Of a stretch of DNA of 37,768 nt, positions 21,680 through 30,584 are shown one piece after another; position 1 is the first letter of the stretch, and each line of letters begins with the position of its first letter. Where the stretch lies: NCBI GenBank assembly GCA_012729265.1, contig JAAYDL010000372.1, positions 1 through 37,768 of the forward strand, in the 5' to 3' direction. The stretch comes from Lentisphaerota bacterium (lineage in GTDB: Bacteria; Verrucomicrobiota; Kiritimatiellia; Kiritimatiellales; Pontiellaceae). Below the pieces are notes generated by a model, which saw only the letters and a list, made by a program, of their open reading frames with translations, made no database searches and was not told where the DNA came from. Position numbers and translations under genes: made by a program.

Positions 21680-22783
21680 CTATTCAAAGTCAAAGTGGTA
21701 ATCGAGGCCGAGTTCGTTGCGCATGGTAATCATATCGCGCTGGAGCGCTTCGTTCACCGGAACGCCGGAGTCGGCGCGCGCGAGGCCCGCCAGATATTCC
21801 TTTTCGCCGCAGGTGTAGATGCGCTGGGCACCGGGGGCTTTGGCGGAGGCACGTAACGCACGGAGAATGTCGCCGGTGCGTGTCCGGAACTGTTCCGGTT
21901 CGCAGAAGCATTGCACATCGATGGCCATGAAGAAGTGACCGAGCTCGTAGGGCTTCAGGTTGCCGTCGGCATCGCGGTTGACGAGCTGCTGGAGAAAGGC
22001 GCCTTGCTGCAGTGCGGAGCAGAGCACTTCTACAACGGTGGCAAAGCCATAGCCTTTATAGCCGCCGGTCGTTTCGCCGATTCCTCCGATCGGCGCCAGT
22101 GCGGCCTCGCCGTTCACGAGGTCTTCAAGAATCTGTACAGAGTCGGTCTTGGTTTTGCCGTCGCGCCCTATAACAAGTCCTTCCGGGCAGTCGCGGCCTT
22201 CGCGGGCATATTGTTCAATCTTGCCGCGCTGAATGACGGAGGTGGCATAGTCGTTCACAAAGTCGAACGGTTCGTCGGTCGGGAAACCAAAGACCAGCGG
22301 ATTGGTGCCGAGCATGTTTTCCACGCCGAAGGTCGGCGCAATGGAAGGCCGCGCGTTGGTTCCGGTGACGCCGATCATGTTTTCTGCGGTAGCCATGAGC
22401 GGATAGTAGCCCGCAATGCCGTAGTGGGTGGAGTTGCGCACCACGACCATGCCCATGCCGTATTTCTTCGCTTTATCGATCGCCATCTGCATAGAGCGCT
22501 TCGCCACGACCATGCCCATGCCGTGATGCCCATCGACGACCGCCGTGGAGAGGTGATCGCGCACGACCTCAAACTCGGTCACCGGCTGCTGGATTTTCTG
22601 ATGAACAATCCGGTCGTAATAAATGGGTTTCAGACGGCCGATGCCGTGGGAGTCGATACCGCGTTTGTCGGAAGTAATCAGCACGTCGGCGCAGGTCTGT
22701 GCGTCGCTTTCCGGGACGCCGATGCCCTTGAAGACATCGATCATAAATTGTTCCATCTCATCGAACGGGATATGGTGCAGCAT
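21680..22783 (-). CDS. LDH2-family malate/L-lactate-type dehydrogenase
   Basis: A 367-aa NAD(P)-dependent oxidoreductase of the LDH2/MDG2 family, which includes malate, L-sulfolactate, ureidoglycolate and 2,3-diketogulonate reductases. Visible features are RGIDSHGIGRL (a conserved His region), STHYGIAGYY, the NARPSIAPTFGVENMLGTNPLVFGFP block, GYKGYGFATVVEVLCSAL and the C-terminal FMAIDVQCF. The substrate cannot be assigned from sequence, so I give no gene symbol. GGAGG lies 6 nt upstream of the ATG. A DUF2164 gene follows directly. Confidence 0.88.
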   Translation of the reverse strand: MLHHIPFDEMEQFMIDVFKGIGVPESDAQTCADVLITSDKRGIDSHGIGRLKPIYYDRIVHQKIQQPVTEFEVVRDHLSTAVVDGHHGMGMVVAKRSMQMAIDKAKKYGMGMVVVRNSTHYGIAGYYPLMATAENMIGVTGTNARPSIAPTFGVENMLGTNPLVFGFPTDEPFDFVNDYATSVIQRGKIEQYAREGRDCPEGLVIGRDGKTKTDSVQILEDLVNGEAALAPIGGIGETTGGYKGYGFATVVEVLCSALQQGAFLQQLVNRDADGNLKPYELGHFFMAIDVQCFCEPEQFRTRTGDILRALRASAKAPGAQRIYTCGEKEYLAGLARADSGVPVNEALQRDMITMRNELGLDYHFDFE

Positions 22784-23193
22784 AAGAAATCCTCCGGTAT
22801 TGATTTAAAATCATAGAAGTACCACGCCGCTTTATGCCGGATCAAGCATTGGGTGAGGATTGCGTATCACGTAATGAGTCATGCCTAAATGTGCTACGGA
22901 TCAGTAGGGGCGTCCACTATGCGGTGGCGTTTAGAAGACCTGCCGAGGGTGCATGAGCCAGCGCGTAGCGCAGGCTGTACGGGAGTCGCACTCCATACCA
23001 ATCCAACACCGTTCTTTGTTTTGTCTGCGGAAATAATAGATCTTAGGGGGAAAAGAATTGATTCACCAGTGTTGTCTTGTTAAAAAGTAAATTCAATTTA
23101 TCGCGAGTCGCACAGAATTGTCTGCCGAACTCGTCTATAAACTGTTGTTCCGAGATTTTTAGACGACAACGCTCAACCAAATAAAGGAGAACT
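22784..23193. other. spacer upstream of the small membrane protein
   Basis: A 410-bp stretch without a convincing gene. It contains the second copy of the 32-bp dispersed repeat (22949-22980), the upstream region of the LDH2 gene and the ribosome site of the small membrane protein. A minus-strand open frame overlapping it (23043-23387) runs antisense to that small gene and looks like a shadow. Confidence 0.5.
22949..22980. repeat. dispersed 32-bp repeat, copy 2
   Basis: Identical to 159-190 except for A instead of G at 22960. It is intergenic, between the LDH2 gene and the small membrane protein gene. Confidence 0.85.
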
Positions 23194-23379
23194 ATGACAG
23201 ACCAAAACACAACGATAACAGACATTCGCATTCCCTTTGGACGCATGGTGGCAATCATTCTAAAGTTTATGCTGGCCTCAATCCCTGCAATATTAATCCT
23301 GTACCTAATCATATTCGTGATACTGATTGCCTTAGGCGGCGGACTTGGAGGTCTTGCCCTGCTGTCAAATCTCAAATAG
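23194..23379 (+). CDS. small membrane protein, unknown function
   Basis: A 61-aa product. About 20 polar residues (MTDQNTTITDIRIPFGRM) precede one long hydrophobic segment, or two closely spaced ones, and a Gly-rich stretch (ALGGGLGGLALL), ending in a short polar tail. AAAGGAG lies 5-6 nt before the ATG, which supports real translation. No family is firmly recognised. It stands alone between repeat-rich spacers. Confidence 0.65.
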   Translation: MTDQNTTITDIRIPFGRMVAIILKFMLASIPAILILYLIIFVILIALGGGLGGLALLSNLK

Positions 23380-23749
23380 AGAAGCACGACATAGCGACTC
23401 CAGATGAGTCATTGCAGCGGTCCTCTTTTCGTACAGTTCTGAATGGTCATATTCCTCGCTAAGTCGAAGAGATCGCAGAGTTTTTATTCCGCATGTGCTC
23501 CGCGTCCTCTGTGCCCTCTAGCGCAGCGAGTGGTAAAAAACGAGTAGGAGGGACCGCCGGTGTCCATCACTAAAGGAATGGGGGCCGGGGGAAGGAACGC
23601 GTTGCGGAGCTGCCGGACAGGCAGCAATAAACATCGGAGAGACAAAGAAGTGGAGGTGCTCAAGGCAGGAAATTCCATTTTACAGTTTTTGGGCCGTTCT
23701 CCGGATATTCGGAAAAGAAAAGGCCCAACCAGCCATCTGAGGTTCTCTA
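23380..23749. other. spacer, fragments only
   Basis: No intact gene is seen. A segment near 23496-23537 resembles 290-330. A C/G-rich word at 23576-23596 (GGGGGCCGGGGGAAGGA on this strand) recurs inverted around 30768-30785. A plus-strand open frame (23560-23919) is not protein-like and overlaps the transposase remnant on the other strand. Confidence 0.5.
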
Positions 23750-24009
23750 TCAACCTAAAAACTGACTTTCTACGGGACTGTTTAACCTCACGGCATCAGG
23801 GTGTTCTGCGATGGTTTTCCAAATGGAAGAGCCTCGTTTTTTTAATACGCTCAGATAGTGCATTTCATCGTAGGGATCCCGCTTTTTCTCGCGTGACCAC
23901 GTTGGCACGTGGAACGTGACTCACGCGGCAGCATCGATATATGATGCGTATCCATTTAAAGGCGAGGGCGCGAACGGCCTGATGGTGCTTCCATGCCGCG
24001 CTCTTTGGC
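23750..24009 (-). pseudogene. C-terminal remnant of an IS110-type transposase
   Basis: Reading the minus strand, two frames together give the tail of an IS110/IS1111-family transposase. The first part (about 24009-23929) reads AWKHHQAVRALAFKWIRIIYRC. The second (23888-23750) reads KKRDPYDEMHYLSVLKKRG and runs to a stop at 23750-23752. They are interrupted by a 40-bp palindromic insert at 23889-23928 that changes the frame. The join falls where IS110 proteins have RCW followed by PYDE-x-x-YL. Nothing of the N-terminal DEDD domain was found upstream. The family call rests on motif recall, not on a search. Confidence 0.65.
23889..23928. repeat. 40-bp palindromic element inserted in transposase remnant
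   Basis: The insert carries arms CGCGTGACCACGTT and AACGTGACTCACGCG around a short GGCACGTGG centre. The arms are complementary except for one indel-like difference. Removing it restores the transposase reading frame and the expected RCW-KKR junction, so its boundaries are defined to within 1-2 bp. It resembles a REP or mini-MITE unit. Confidence 0.65.
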
Positions 24010-24088
24010 TTGGATGTAGAGCATTTTAATATGAACTATAGACGACTTCTTGGACTAAAAAATGTGGGGTAGGCATCCCTGCCTGCCC

Positions 24089-24150
24089 ATCGCAGGCTGG
24101 AAGCCCGCGCCACAACAATAATAAGTCGGCTACGCCTTTTATTAAAATGG
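24089..24150. repeat. dispersed 62-bp repeat, copy 2
   Basis: Gapless match to 6578-6639 (see that entry). It is preceded by another small dyad, GTAGGCATCCCTGCCTGC at 24069-24086. It lies just beyond the stop of the sucrose synthase gene. Confidence 0.75.
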
Positions 24151-24171
24151 CCTAGATGAGCTGGGCTGCGC

Positions 24172-25761
24172 TTACGCCTCGATTTTCTGTGCGCGGGGAC
24201 GATAGAGCAGACCGTAGAACATTTCCAGATAGCGCCGCGTCTCCTGCCGGTCGATGTTGGAGATGTGTTTCCAGAAACCGTAGATGCGCGTAAGCTTGAG
24301 AAGTCTGGAGGCATACAGCTCCCAGGTATAGGCCGCTTCAACCCGATCCAGTGCACCCTTGGAAATCTGATCCCAATTAGATGAATCCTTCTCAACCCGC
24401 TCATAGAAGTCACAGATTTTGCGTACAACCGCGTCGCCCCGGTTTGGATCGATATGAAAGCCGCTTGTGCCGTCTTCAATGATTTCAAACGGACCGCCAA
24501 AGCATGTGGCAAACACGGGAAGCCCGGTACTCATTGCCTCAATCACCGTAAGTCCGAACGCCTCGAATAGAGCGGGCTGAATGAAAGCGCCTCGCTTGTC
24601 CGCAATGCAACGGTAGAGTTCCCCATTAAAGTTGCGGTCGGAACAGGCTTTGACCCAGCGGACACAATGGTCCAATTCATATTCATCCATCAGTTCATGC
24701 ATCAGCTTACACTGTTGCTGCTCCTCCGAGTCCGATGATTTTTCCGGATCAACCACACCGGCCACAAGAAACAGATTGGCCTTTTCCTGCAGCTCAGGGC
24801 ATTCGGCATACCACTTCACAAAGCCGGTCACATTTTTAATGTGGTCGAGCCGTGACATGGCAAACAGCAACGGTTTTTCGCGATCAGCCAGCTCGCCGCG
24901 GGCATCCTGATCAGCCGCACCGTAAATCAACTCATCAATATCGTCATGCAGCGTACTCAGGCGGCGCTCCGTATCGGTGTAGGGGAAGTAGACTTCGGCA
25001 TCGGCACCGGGTGAGATAATATTAAACTTTGGATCAAAAACATTGATGCCCTGCAGCACCCGATAGAGCCCCGGCATGGTAAAGGTCTGATAGCTTTCGT
25101 ACTGTCCGACACCGTGATCTGTACCCGCGATTTCCTGATAGGTGCTGGTAATGATGAAATCGGCGGTATTCATGGCAATCAGGTCTGCCGTAAACTGACA
25201 CGAAAAATGGTATTCCGGATCATGCTCTTCCCAGTTCAGTGCAGAGAACAGGTATTTGGTTTTTTCGAGGGCGTGGGCAATATTGCACTGCGTTACGCCC
25301 AGCCGCTGCGTCATCAGCGACGCAACAAGGTTGCCATCGGAATAGTTTCCAATCACCAAATCCGGCCGTCCATGCAGTTCGGCCACCAGGTCACGCTCGG
25401 CCTCGAGAGCAAAGCGCTCCAGATAGGGCCAGACTTCAAAACGCGAAATCCATTGAGGCACAACCTCGCCATTTTCATTACGGAAGGGGACCCGCAAAAT
25501 GATCGCGTTTTCTGTTCCAAGGATCGGCTCGACACGTTGGTTGCAGGTGGTATCGCCGGCATCCGGAATCAGACGGGTCAGCACCACAATGCGCGGTTGA
25601 ATGTCGAGCCCCTGCTCGTGAAGATCACGGCGCATCTGTTTTTCAAGCGCACGGACCTGGTCGAGGATATAGACTACCTGACCTCCGGTATCGGGCAGCC
25701 CCAGTACATTCGACTGCCCGAAATACCCATGGGGTGAAAGAATGGCCAGACGCGACACCAT
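24172..25761 (-). pseudogene. sucrose synthase, C-terminal (catalytic GT4) part after a frameshift
   Basis: A 529-aa stretch covering the whole glucosyltransferase half of sucrose synthase (sucrose + NDP to NDP-glucose + fructose, reversible). It starts inside the conserved core ([32 protein letters not shown]). It has the nucleotide-phosphate-binding R and K in [13 protein letters not shown] and the E-x7-E motif in [16 protein letters not shown]. The reading frame stays open and in register upstream of the nominal ATG at 25761, back to about 25823 ([20 protein letters not shown]), where it meets the N-terminal half in another frame. Joined, the two give about 792 aa, the normal length for bacterial sucrose synthase. 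Alone this part might be translated but would lack the regulatory N-terminus. A sequencing indel is possible. Confidence 0.85.
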
Positions 25762-25772
25762 CGGAATACGGC

Positions 25773-26552
25773 TCAGGAATTCAGCCAGATTGGTGGCATC
25801 CGGCGATTCAAGGACATCCAGCAGAGCAGGCCCATCGTCTCATAGACTCGTTTCACGCTGCGGCCCCACCCCGGCTCAAAACAGGTTTCGGGCAGTTGAT
25901 TTCTAACGTCATTCCACTCCTGCTCAGAATCCGCTTTCTTGAGTACCTGCCGCACATTGCGCAAAGCGGACTGAAGATCCTCAACCGTATCCACCTGCTG
26001 ATTCAGCATCAGCTGTGTATCGCCATATTTATGAAGCTTGAGGAAATCAACGAGCGCCTCGCCCTGCAGATCGGAAACGGAACGGGCCAGATGCCGGTTT
26101 AGAAAATCGACCCCCTGGCCGATGGAGCTGGTTTCCTTCATCAACGGGAAGCCGCGTTCAAACGGTTTCAGGTCGAGTTCAAGCGCCCACTCTTCCTGAG
26201 AGCGGAACCCGCCTGCCATGCGCTCCTTAACCTCCAGAAAATCAGATGGGTTCAACTGGCAGATACAGACATTTCCGGTATCGATGCAGAAGTAGTGCCA
26301 GTTCGCCACCTCGTCGCGCACCGTCATATGGAAGCATCCGTCGTGAATAATCATCTCTTCCGTTTTTCTGAACAGGTTCTCCACATAGGAGCCCTTCAGC
26401 ACCATGCCATGGGGAGAATCAATGAAGCGATCAAGCTGCTCGGCAACATCCGTACGCAGGAGCAACGGGCGGGCCGACTCATTCAAGTGGCGGAAGAAAG
26501 CGTATAACGCCGGGCGGTGTGTTTCAAAATCCGACTGCAGTTTAAGAATCAT
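25773..26552 (-). pseudogene. sucrose synthase, N-terminal part, frameshifted
   Basis: A 259-aa frame encoding the N-terminal cellular-targeting/EPBD-like domains of sucrose synthase. Characteristic segments are [18 protein letters not shown] and QLNPSDFLEVKERMAGG. After codon GLL (about 25823-25830) the frame goes wrong and ends at 25773. Two extra bases (TG within CTCTGCTGG on the minus strand), or one missing base, separate it from the frame that reads [15 protein letters not shown] as the family does. The start is solid: AGGAGG 6 nt before the ATG, overlapping the sucrose-phosphate synthase stop by 11 nt. The intact start and catalytic motifs argue for a very recent mutation or a sequence error. 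Confidence 0.85.
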
Positions 26553-28701
26553 TTAAATCCTCCTGTGTATTGATTTCACCAAAAAAGTCATAATGTTCAA
26601 TGCCTTCAAGAATGCCGTTCGCATGGCATCCTTCGGCGAAGTAGATACGAGGTCTTCCCCGCAGCTTCTTCAACTCCGGACTGTGGTTCCCCACCACAAC
26701 CCCCAGCGTTTCACCGCTCAGCATATCTTCGTCGTTCCCGGAATCCCCTGCCACCAGCAGGTGATCAAAAGAGATGCCCCACTTGAACGCAAGATAACGA
26801 ATGACCAGTCCGCACGATGCGCGGATCGGCATCAGATCAAGATACATTTTCAGCGAACAGGTGACATCCACCCGCAGGCCGGCCTCACGCAGTATGCACC
26901 GAATACGCGGAACGGTTGGTGCTTTTTCGGGATCGATGGTGTAACTGATCTTATAGAGATGCTGTTCCTCTTCATCCTGCAGGTACACCCCTGGAAGTTC
27001 ACTCATAACCGCCCGAATAGAATCCGGCTCCCAGCGATAGTTGATATGCCGTTTCCAGGCCTTGTCTTCGGTCAGATCCCGGCCATACCGAATGGATGCT
27101 CCGTTCGAAGTAATAAGAATATCCGGCGGCGGAGCACCCAGCTCTTCGAGCATGTCCAGTGCGCTTTCCTTGGAACGCCCTGTAGCAATACCGAAGCCCG
27201 TAAATGAACCCGCCTTTTCCAGCTCGTTCAGCAATCGGCCGACCGCTTCATTATCCCCGGTGAGCGTATTATCCACGTCGGTAATCAGGATACGATCCAC
27301 TTCCGGTATTCGGCTTCGGCGGGCCGGAAGCTTCGCCGAGCTGGAGCTGTCAGCCAGCAGTTTCCTGATTTCGCGCAGATACCGTCTGACATGACTGCGC
27401 CAGGAGAACGTTTCAGCCGCACCGCGTATTCCCTGCTCAGACCACTTCTCCCATTGCGGACTTTGAATCATTTCCAAAAGGGTCTGCCCCATTTTTTCAG
27501 CATCGAACGGATCGATTAGAACTCCGTTTTCGCAGGCTCCTATAATGTCGCGCGGCCCGCCGTCGTTTGTTGCAGCAATGGGAAGCCCGCTGGCCGCTGC
27601 TTCAATGAGTGTCAACCCAAACGGCTCCGTCCATGCCGGATTCACAAATACGCCGCGCGTAGCCGCCGCCAGGCGATAGATGTCGGGAACATCTGCAGCG
27701 GTATGATGCTTGGGCAGAGCCACCGATCCGTATAAATCGTATTTATCGATCAGATACAGCACCTCGATCATCACCTTTCGCGACCCCCTGTCCATGGCCC
27801 GGATGTTATCGCGATTGCCCATGATCAACACCAGATTCGCCTCCTTGCGCAGGCGCTCGTTGCCGGCATAGGCATGGATCAGTGTACTGAAATTTTTGCG
27901 TTCGTCGGGGCGGGCCATCGCCAGCACCATCGGCTTGGATGGATCGTGAAGAAAGCGGTCGATCTCAACACGCATATCACATTGAAAATTCTTCCGGACC
28001 GGCGGAGAAAACCGATCCAGATTGACACCGGGAGGGTTGACTCGCATGCACTCGGGGGCATAGTGCTCATACATTTCATACTGCTGTTCAATCTCCTGAT
28101 GCGTACTGGTGATCACCAGCGGTGCGGAGTCAAGCGCCAGCTCCTCCCCTTCAATGCGCAAATCCATGTTATAGCGTTTGTTGATCTGCTCGCGTTGCGC
28201 GCCGCTTTCAAGCATCCGCTCCATTTTAACACGCCCCAGCGAATGCCCGGTAAAGATGAAGGGCACACCGAGCAGATGGGCCATGGTCGCGCCCACCATG
28301 CCGGCATCGGCATAGTGCCCGTGAACAATATCCGGAATGCGCCGCAGCTTTCGGAAATGCGGGAGCGCATTGTCGACAAAGCTCGGCAGGTGCGGCCACA
28401 GTTTTTCCTTGCGCAGATAACGGTGCGGTCCAAAGGGAATGCGAATGATCGATGCCTGGTCGGAGAGTTTTTCTTCCGGTTGCGCGTACACGCCGTCCAC
28501 TTTTTTATCGATCACTTGACGAGTGAAGAGATCGACCCGATCCACCGATGGATGTTCGGCCAGCGCTTTGGCCAGCTCGACCACATACAGGATCTGGCCT
28601 CCCGTGTCGGGATCTCTGCCCAATTCCATATTCTCGCCACGTATCAGTCCATGTACGCTCAGCAGCGCGATGTACAGTCCTTTTTCTCCCTGCTTAGCCA
28701 T
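26542..28701 (-). CDS. two-domain sucrose-phosphate synthase (GT4 plus HAD phosphatase domain)
   Basis: Makes sucrose-6-phosphate from NDP-glucose and fructose-6-phosphate. The 719-aa protein has a GT4 domain (residues 1-450): ENMELGRDPDTGGQILYVVELA at the N-terminus, HGHYADAG, R264 and K269 in ARPDERKN, and E359 and E367 in EPFGLTLIE. A HAD domain follows (from about 470) with an apparently intact DxDxT (D475, D477 in TDVDNT) and GDSGNDEDM. In some cyanobacterial enzymes this domain has lost the catalytic Asp; here both are kept, so it may also dephosphorylate the product. The start overlaps the fructokinase gene by 8 nt and the end overlaps the sucrose synthase gene by 11 nt, so the operon is tight. 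Confidence 0.93.
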   Translation of the reverse strand: MAKQGEKGLYIALLSVHGLIRGENMELGRDPDTGGQILYVVELAKALAEHPSVDRVDLFTRQVIDKKVDGVYAQPEEKLSDQASIIRIPFGPHRYLRKEKLWPHLPSFVDNALPHFRKLRRIPDIVHGHYADAGMVGATMAHLLGVPFIFTGHSLGRVKMERMLESGAQREQINKRYNMDLRIEGEELALDSAPLVITSTHQEIEQQYEMYEHYAPECMRVNPPGVNLDRFSPPVRKNFQCDMRVEIDRFLHDPSKPMVLAMARPDERKNFSTLIHAYAGNERLRKEANLVLIMGNRDNIRAMDRGSRKVMIEVLYLIDKYDLYGSVALPKHHTAADVPDIYRLAAATRGVFVNPAWTEPFGLTLIEAAASGLPIAATNDGGPRDIIGACENGVLIDPFDAEKMGQTLLEMIQSPQWEKWSEQGIRGAAETFSWRSHVRRYLREIRKLLADSSSSAKLPARRSRIPEVDRILITDVDNTLTGDNEAVGRLLNELEKAGSFTGFGIATGRSKESALDMLEELGAPPPDILITSNGASIRYGRDLTEDKAWKRHINYRWEPDSIRAVMSELPGVYLQDEEEQHLYKISYTIDPEKAPTVPRIRCILREAGLRVDVTCSLKMYLDLMPIRASCGLVIRYLAFKWGISFDHLLVAGDSGNDEDMLSGETLGVVVGNHSPELKKLRGRPRIYFAEGCHANGILEGIEHYDFFGEINTQEDLNDS

Positions 28702-29626
28702 GACTTACAGCCTCCAGTCCTTCGTACAGCTCCATGTCTGCGACCGTGGCTCCCCGCTGCCCGCAAATGCGCGTCGCCAGTTTTGTTGCACATTTTGCGG
28801 TCTCTTCGGGACTCGATCCCTTGAGGAGCCCGCCAATCAATGCAGCGCTGAATGAATCGCCTGCCCCCACCGTATCCACCACCGGGGCATCCAGATCGTC
28901 CAGCGGCACGCGTAACGCGTCCACCTCGGCCGAACAGTACAGTGCGCCCTCCTTGCCCAGCGTCAGCCAGAGTGCATCAAGATCCCATTCAACCAGAACG
29001 GTACGAGCGACCTCTTCGATGGCAACGCCCTTAAGCCGGTCGGGTTGCAGCAACTCCAGTTCGTCATCGTTGAGTTTCAATATGCTGGCGCGGTGAATCA
29101 TGTCCAGCACTTCCTCTTTCTTCCACCAGGGCTCGCGCAGATTGATGTCGAGAAAAACCGGTGCTTCCGCAGCCTCATGGAGTCGCTTAAACGCTGCACG
29201 CGACGATCCGCGAAGAGCCAGCGACCCATGATAAAGTAAACCGCACTGCCGAAGGTTGACCGCACAACGGGCCACTTCTGGCTCAATATAATCATACGCC
29301 TGCTCGGGAAGGATATTAAACGTATGGCTTTTGCCTTCGATCATGATGTTCACCCGACCGGTCGGATGCTCCATGTCACGCTGGATTCCGGTCGCATCCA
29401 TGCCCCAGTCGCGCATACGCCTCACCATCGCCCGGCCGGGATCATCCTGCCCGACGCGGGAAATCAGCAGAGGGTTCCAGCCCAAAGCATGAAGATGCCA
29501 CGCCACGTTTAACGGTGCGCCGCCGGGAACCTGCTGATCACTGAAACAATCAAAAAGCACTTCGCCAAAAATGACGGGTCGCTCCGGCTGCATTTCAAAC
29601 GGATCTATGGTCGCCTTGCGGGTCAT
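28694..29626 (-). CDS. PfkB-family fructokinase
   Basis: A 310-aa ribokinase-fold sugar kinase that would phosphorylate fructose released by sucrose synthase to fructose-6-phosphate, the substrate of sucrose-phosphate synthase. It shows IFGEVLFDCF and PGGAPLNVAWHLHALG in the N-terminal lid region and DTVGAGDSFSAALIGGLL with the catalytic Asp. The open frame extends to a TTG at 29638, which follows AGGAA closely and is a possible start; I chose the ATG at 29626 by default. It is the first gene of the minus-strand sucrose operon and overlaps the next gene by 8 nt. Genes of this type are known beside sps and spp in halotolerant methylotrophs. Confidence 0.9.
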   Translation of the reverse strand: MTRKATIDPFEMQPERPVIFGEVLFDCFSDQQVPGGAPLNVAWHLHALGWNPLLISRVGQDDPGRAMVRRMRDWGMDATGIQRDMEHPTGRVNIMIEGKSHTFNILPEQAYDYIEPEVARCAVNLRQCGLLYHGSLALRGSSRAAFKRLHEAAEAPVFLDINLREPWWKKEEVLDMIHRASILKLNDDELELLQPDRLKGVAIEEVARTVLVEWDLDALWLTLGKEGALYCSAEVDALRVPLDDLDAPVVDTVGAGDSFSAALIGGLLKGSSPEETAKCATKLATRICGQRGATVADMELYEGLEAVSHG

Positions 29627-29729
29627 AACTTTAATCAAGCATTTCCTAGGGACGGCCGCAAAGGAATTTTGAAACTTCTATGGGAATCCATTTGCAACCG
29701 ATCGCTCAGACACGTTAGGTAAAGTCACT

Positions 29730-30542
29730 ATGAAAACGATTCTGTACCTGCTCGCAAGTGACATGGATGGCACCATTATCCCGCTCGACGGCAAGCCGGA
29801 ACGCCGAGCCGAAATCCACCGCTTTACCAACGCGTTTGAAAAACAAAAGGACGCAGCACTGGCGTATGCCACCGGCCGTGATCTGGAACGTGTACTCCAG
29901 GGAATGGCCGAATGGAAACTGCCCGAGCCGGACTGGCTTATCTGCGATGTCGGCACCTCACTTTATCACCCGGATGCAGACAGCGACAGATGGATATTGT
30001 GTGAAGCATACCGTAAAGAAATGAAAAAACAGTTCGGCGGACATACAGCAGATGATGTTGCAGAGATCCTGCAGGGTTACCCGGAGCAGGATCCATCTCG
30101 CCAGACCGAATTCAAGCACAGTTATGTTTTTCCAGTGGAAGACGAACCCGAAAAGCTTCTTCCGGAAATCAGACAAAAACTGCAGGCCGCCGGAATTAAA
30201 GCTGAACTGGTCTACAGTGTCGACGTCTATTCAGGAGAAGCCTTTCTCGATGTTCTTCCATCAGGCGTAGCCAAAGACTATGCCGTCCACTTCCTGCGCA
30301 ATCAGCTGCAACTCGACACAAATCATGTCACGTACGCCGGCGACTCCGGCAACGATGAGCATGCCTTCAAAAGCGGCATCAACGGCATTGTAGTCAACAA
30401 CGCCGATCCCAAGCTTATCGGTGAACTCAAAGCCTGGGCCGATACGGACGAAAAACGCGACCGGCTGTTTTTTGCGTCCGAACCCTTCATCGCCGGCGTG
30501 CACGAAGGGTGCCGACACTTCGGTTTGCTTCCACCCGCATAA
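29730..30542 (+). CDS. sucrose-6-phosphate phosphatase
   Basis: A 270-aa HAD-superfamily (S6PP-type) phosphatase that hydrolyses sucrose-6-phosphate to sucrose. The nucleophile motif SDMDGT (D11, D13) is at the N-terminus. YATGRDLERVLQG, the PEPDWLICDVGTSLY segment typical of S6PP, and the C-terminal YAGDSGNDEHAF (acidic motif IV) follow. It is transcribed away from the fructokinase-SPS-sucrose synthase operon across a spacer of about 100 bp, so both may share one regulatory region. Because the SPS in this cluster also keeps DxDxT, there may be two phosphatase activities. Confidence 0.92.
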   Translation: MKTILYLLASDMDGTIIPLDGKPERRAEIHRFTNAFEKQKDAALAYATGRDLERVLQGMAEWKLPEPDWLICDVGTSLYHPDADSDRWILCEAYRKEMKKQFGGHTADDVAEILQGYPEQDPSRQTEFKHSYVFPVEDEPEKLLPEIRQKLQAAGIKAELVYSVDVYSGEAFLDVLPSGVAKDYAVHFLRNQLQLDTNHVTYAGDSGNDEHAFKSGINGIVVNNADPKLIGELKAWADTDEKRDRLFFASEPFIAGVHEGCRHFGLLPPA

Positions 30543-30584
30543 ATCGCCAAATCTACAGACAATCTAAATACAGAAGTACTTGTC

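Noticed and set aside
23043-23387. 114-codon minus-strand open frame over the small membrane protein
   Set aside because: It runs antisense to a gene with a good ribosome site and a clear membrane segment. Its C-terminal part looks somewhat protein-like but I recognise no family and see no start signal.
23560-23919. 119-codon plus-strand open frame
   Set aside because: It is antisense to the IS110 remnant and spans the 40-bp palindrome; its composition is not protein-like.
25815-25835. Programmed ribosomal frameshift in sucrose synthase
   Set aside because: There is no X-XXY-YYZ heptamer, stimulatory stop or clear pseudoknot at the junction. The simplest reading is a 2-nt insertion or a sequence error.
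27874-28824. 316-codon plus-strand open frame opposite the sucrose-phosphate synthase gene
   Set aside because: A shadow of the conserved GT4 region, with no ribosome site.
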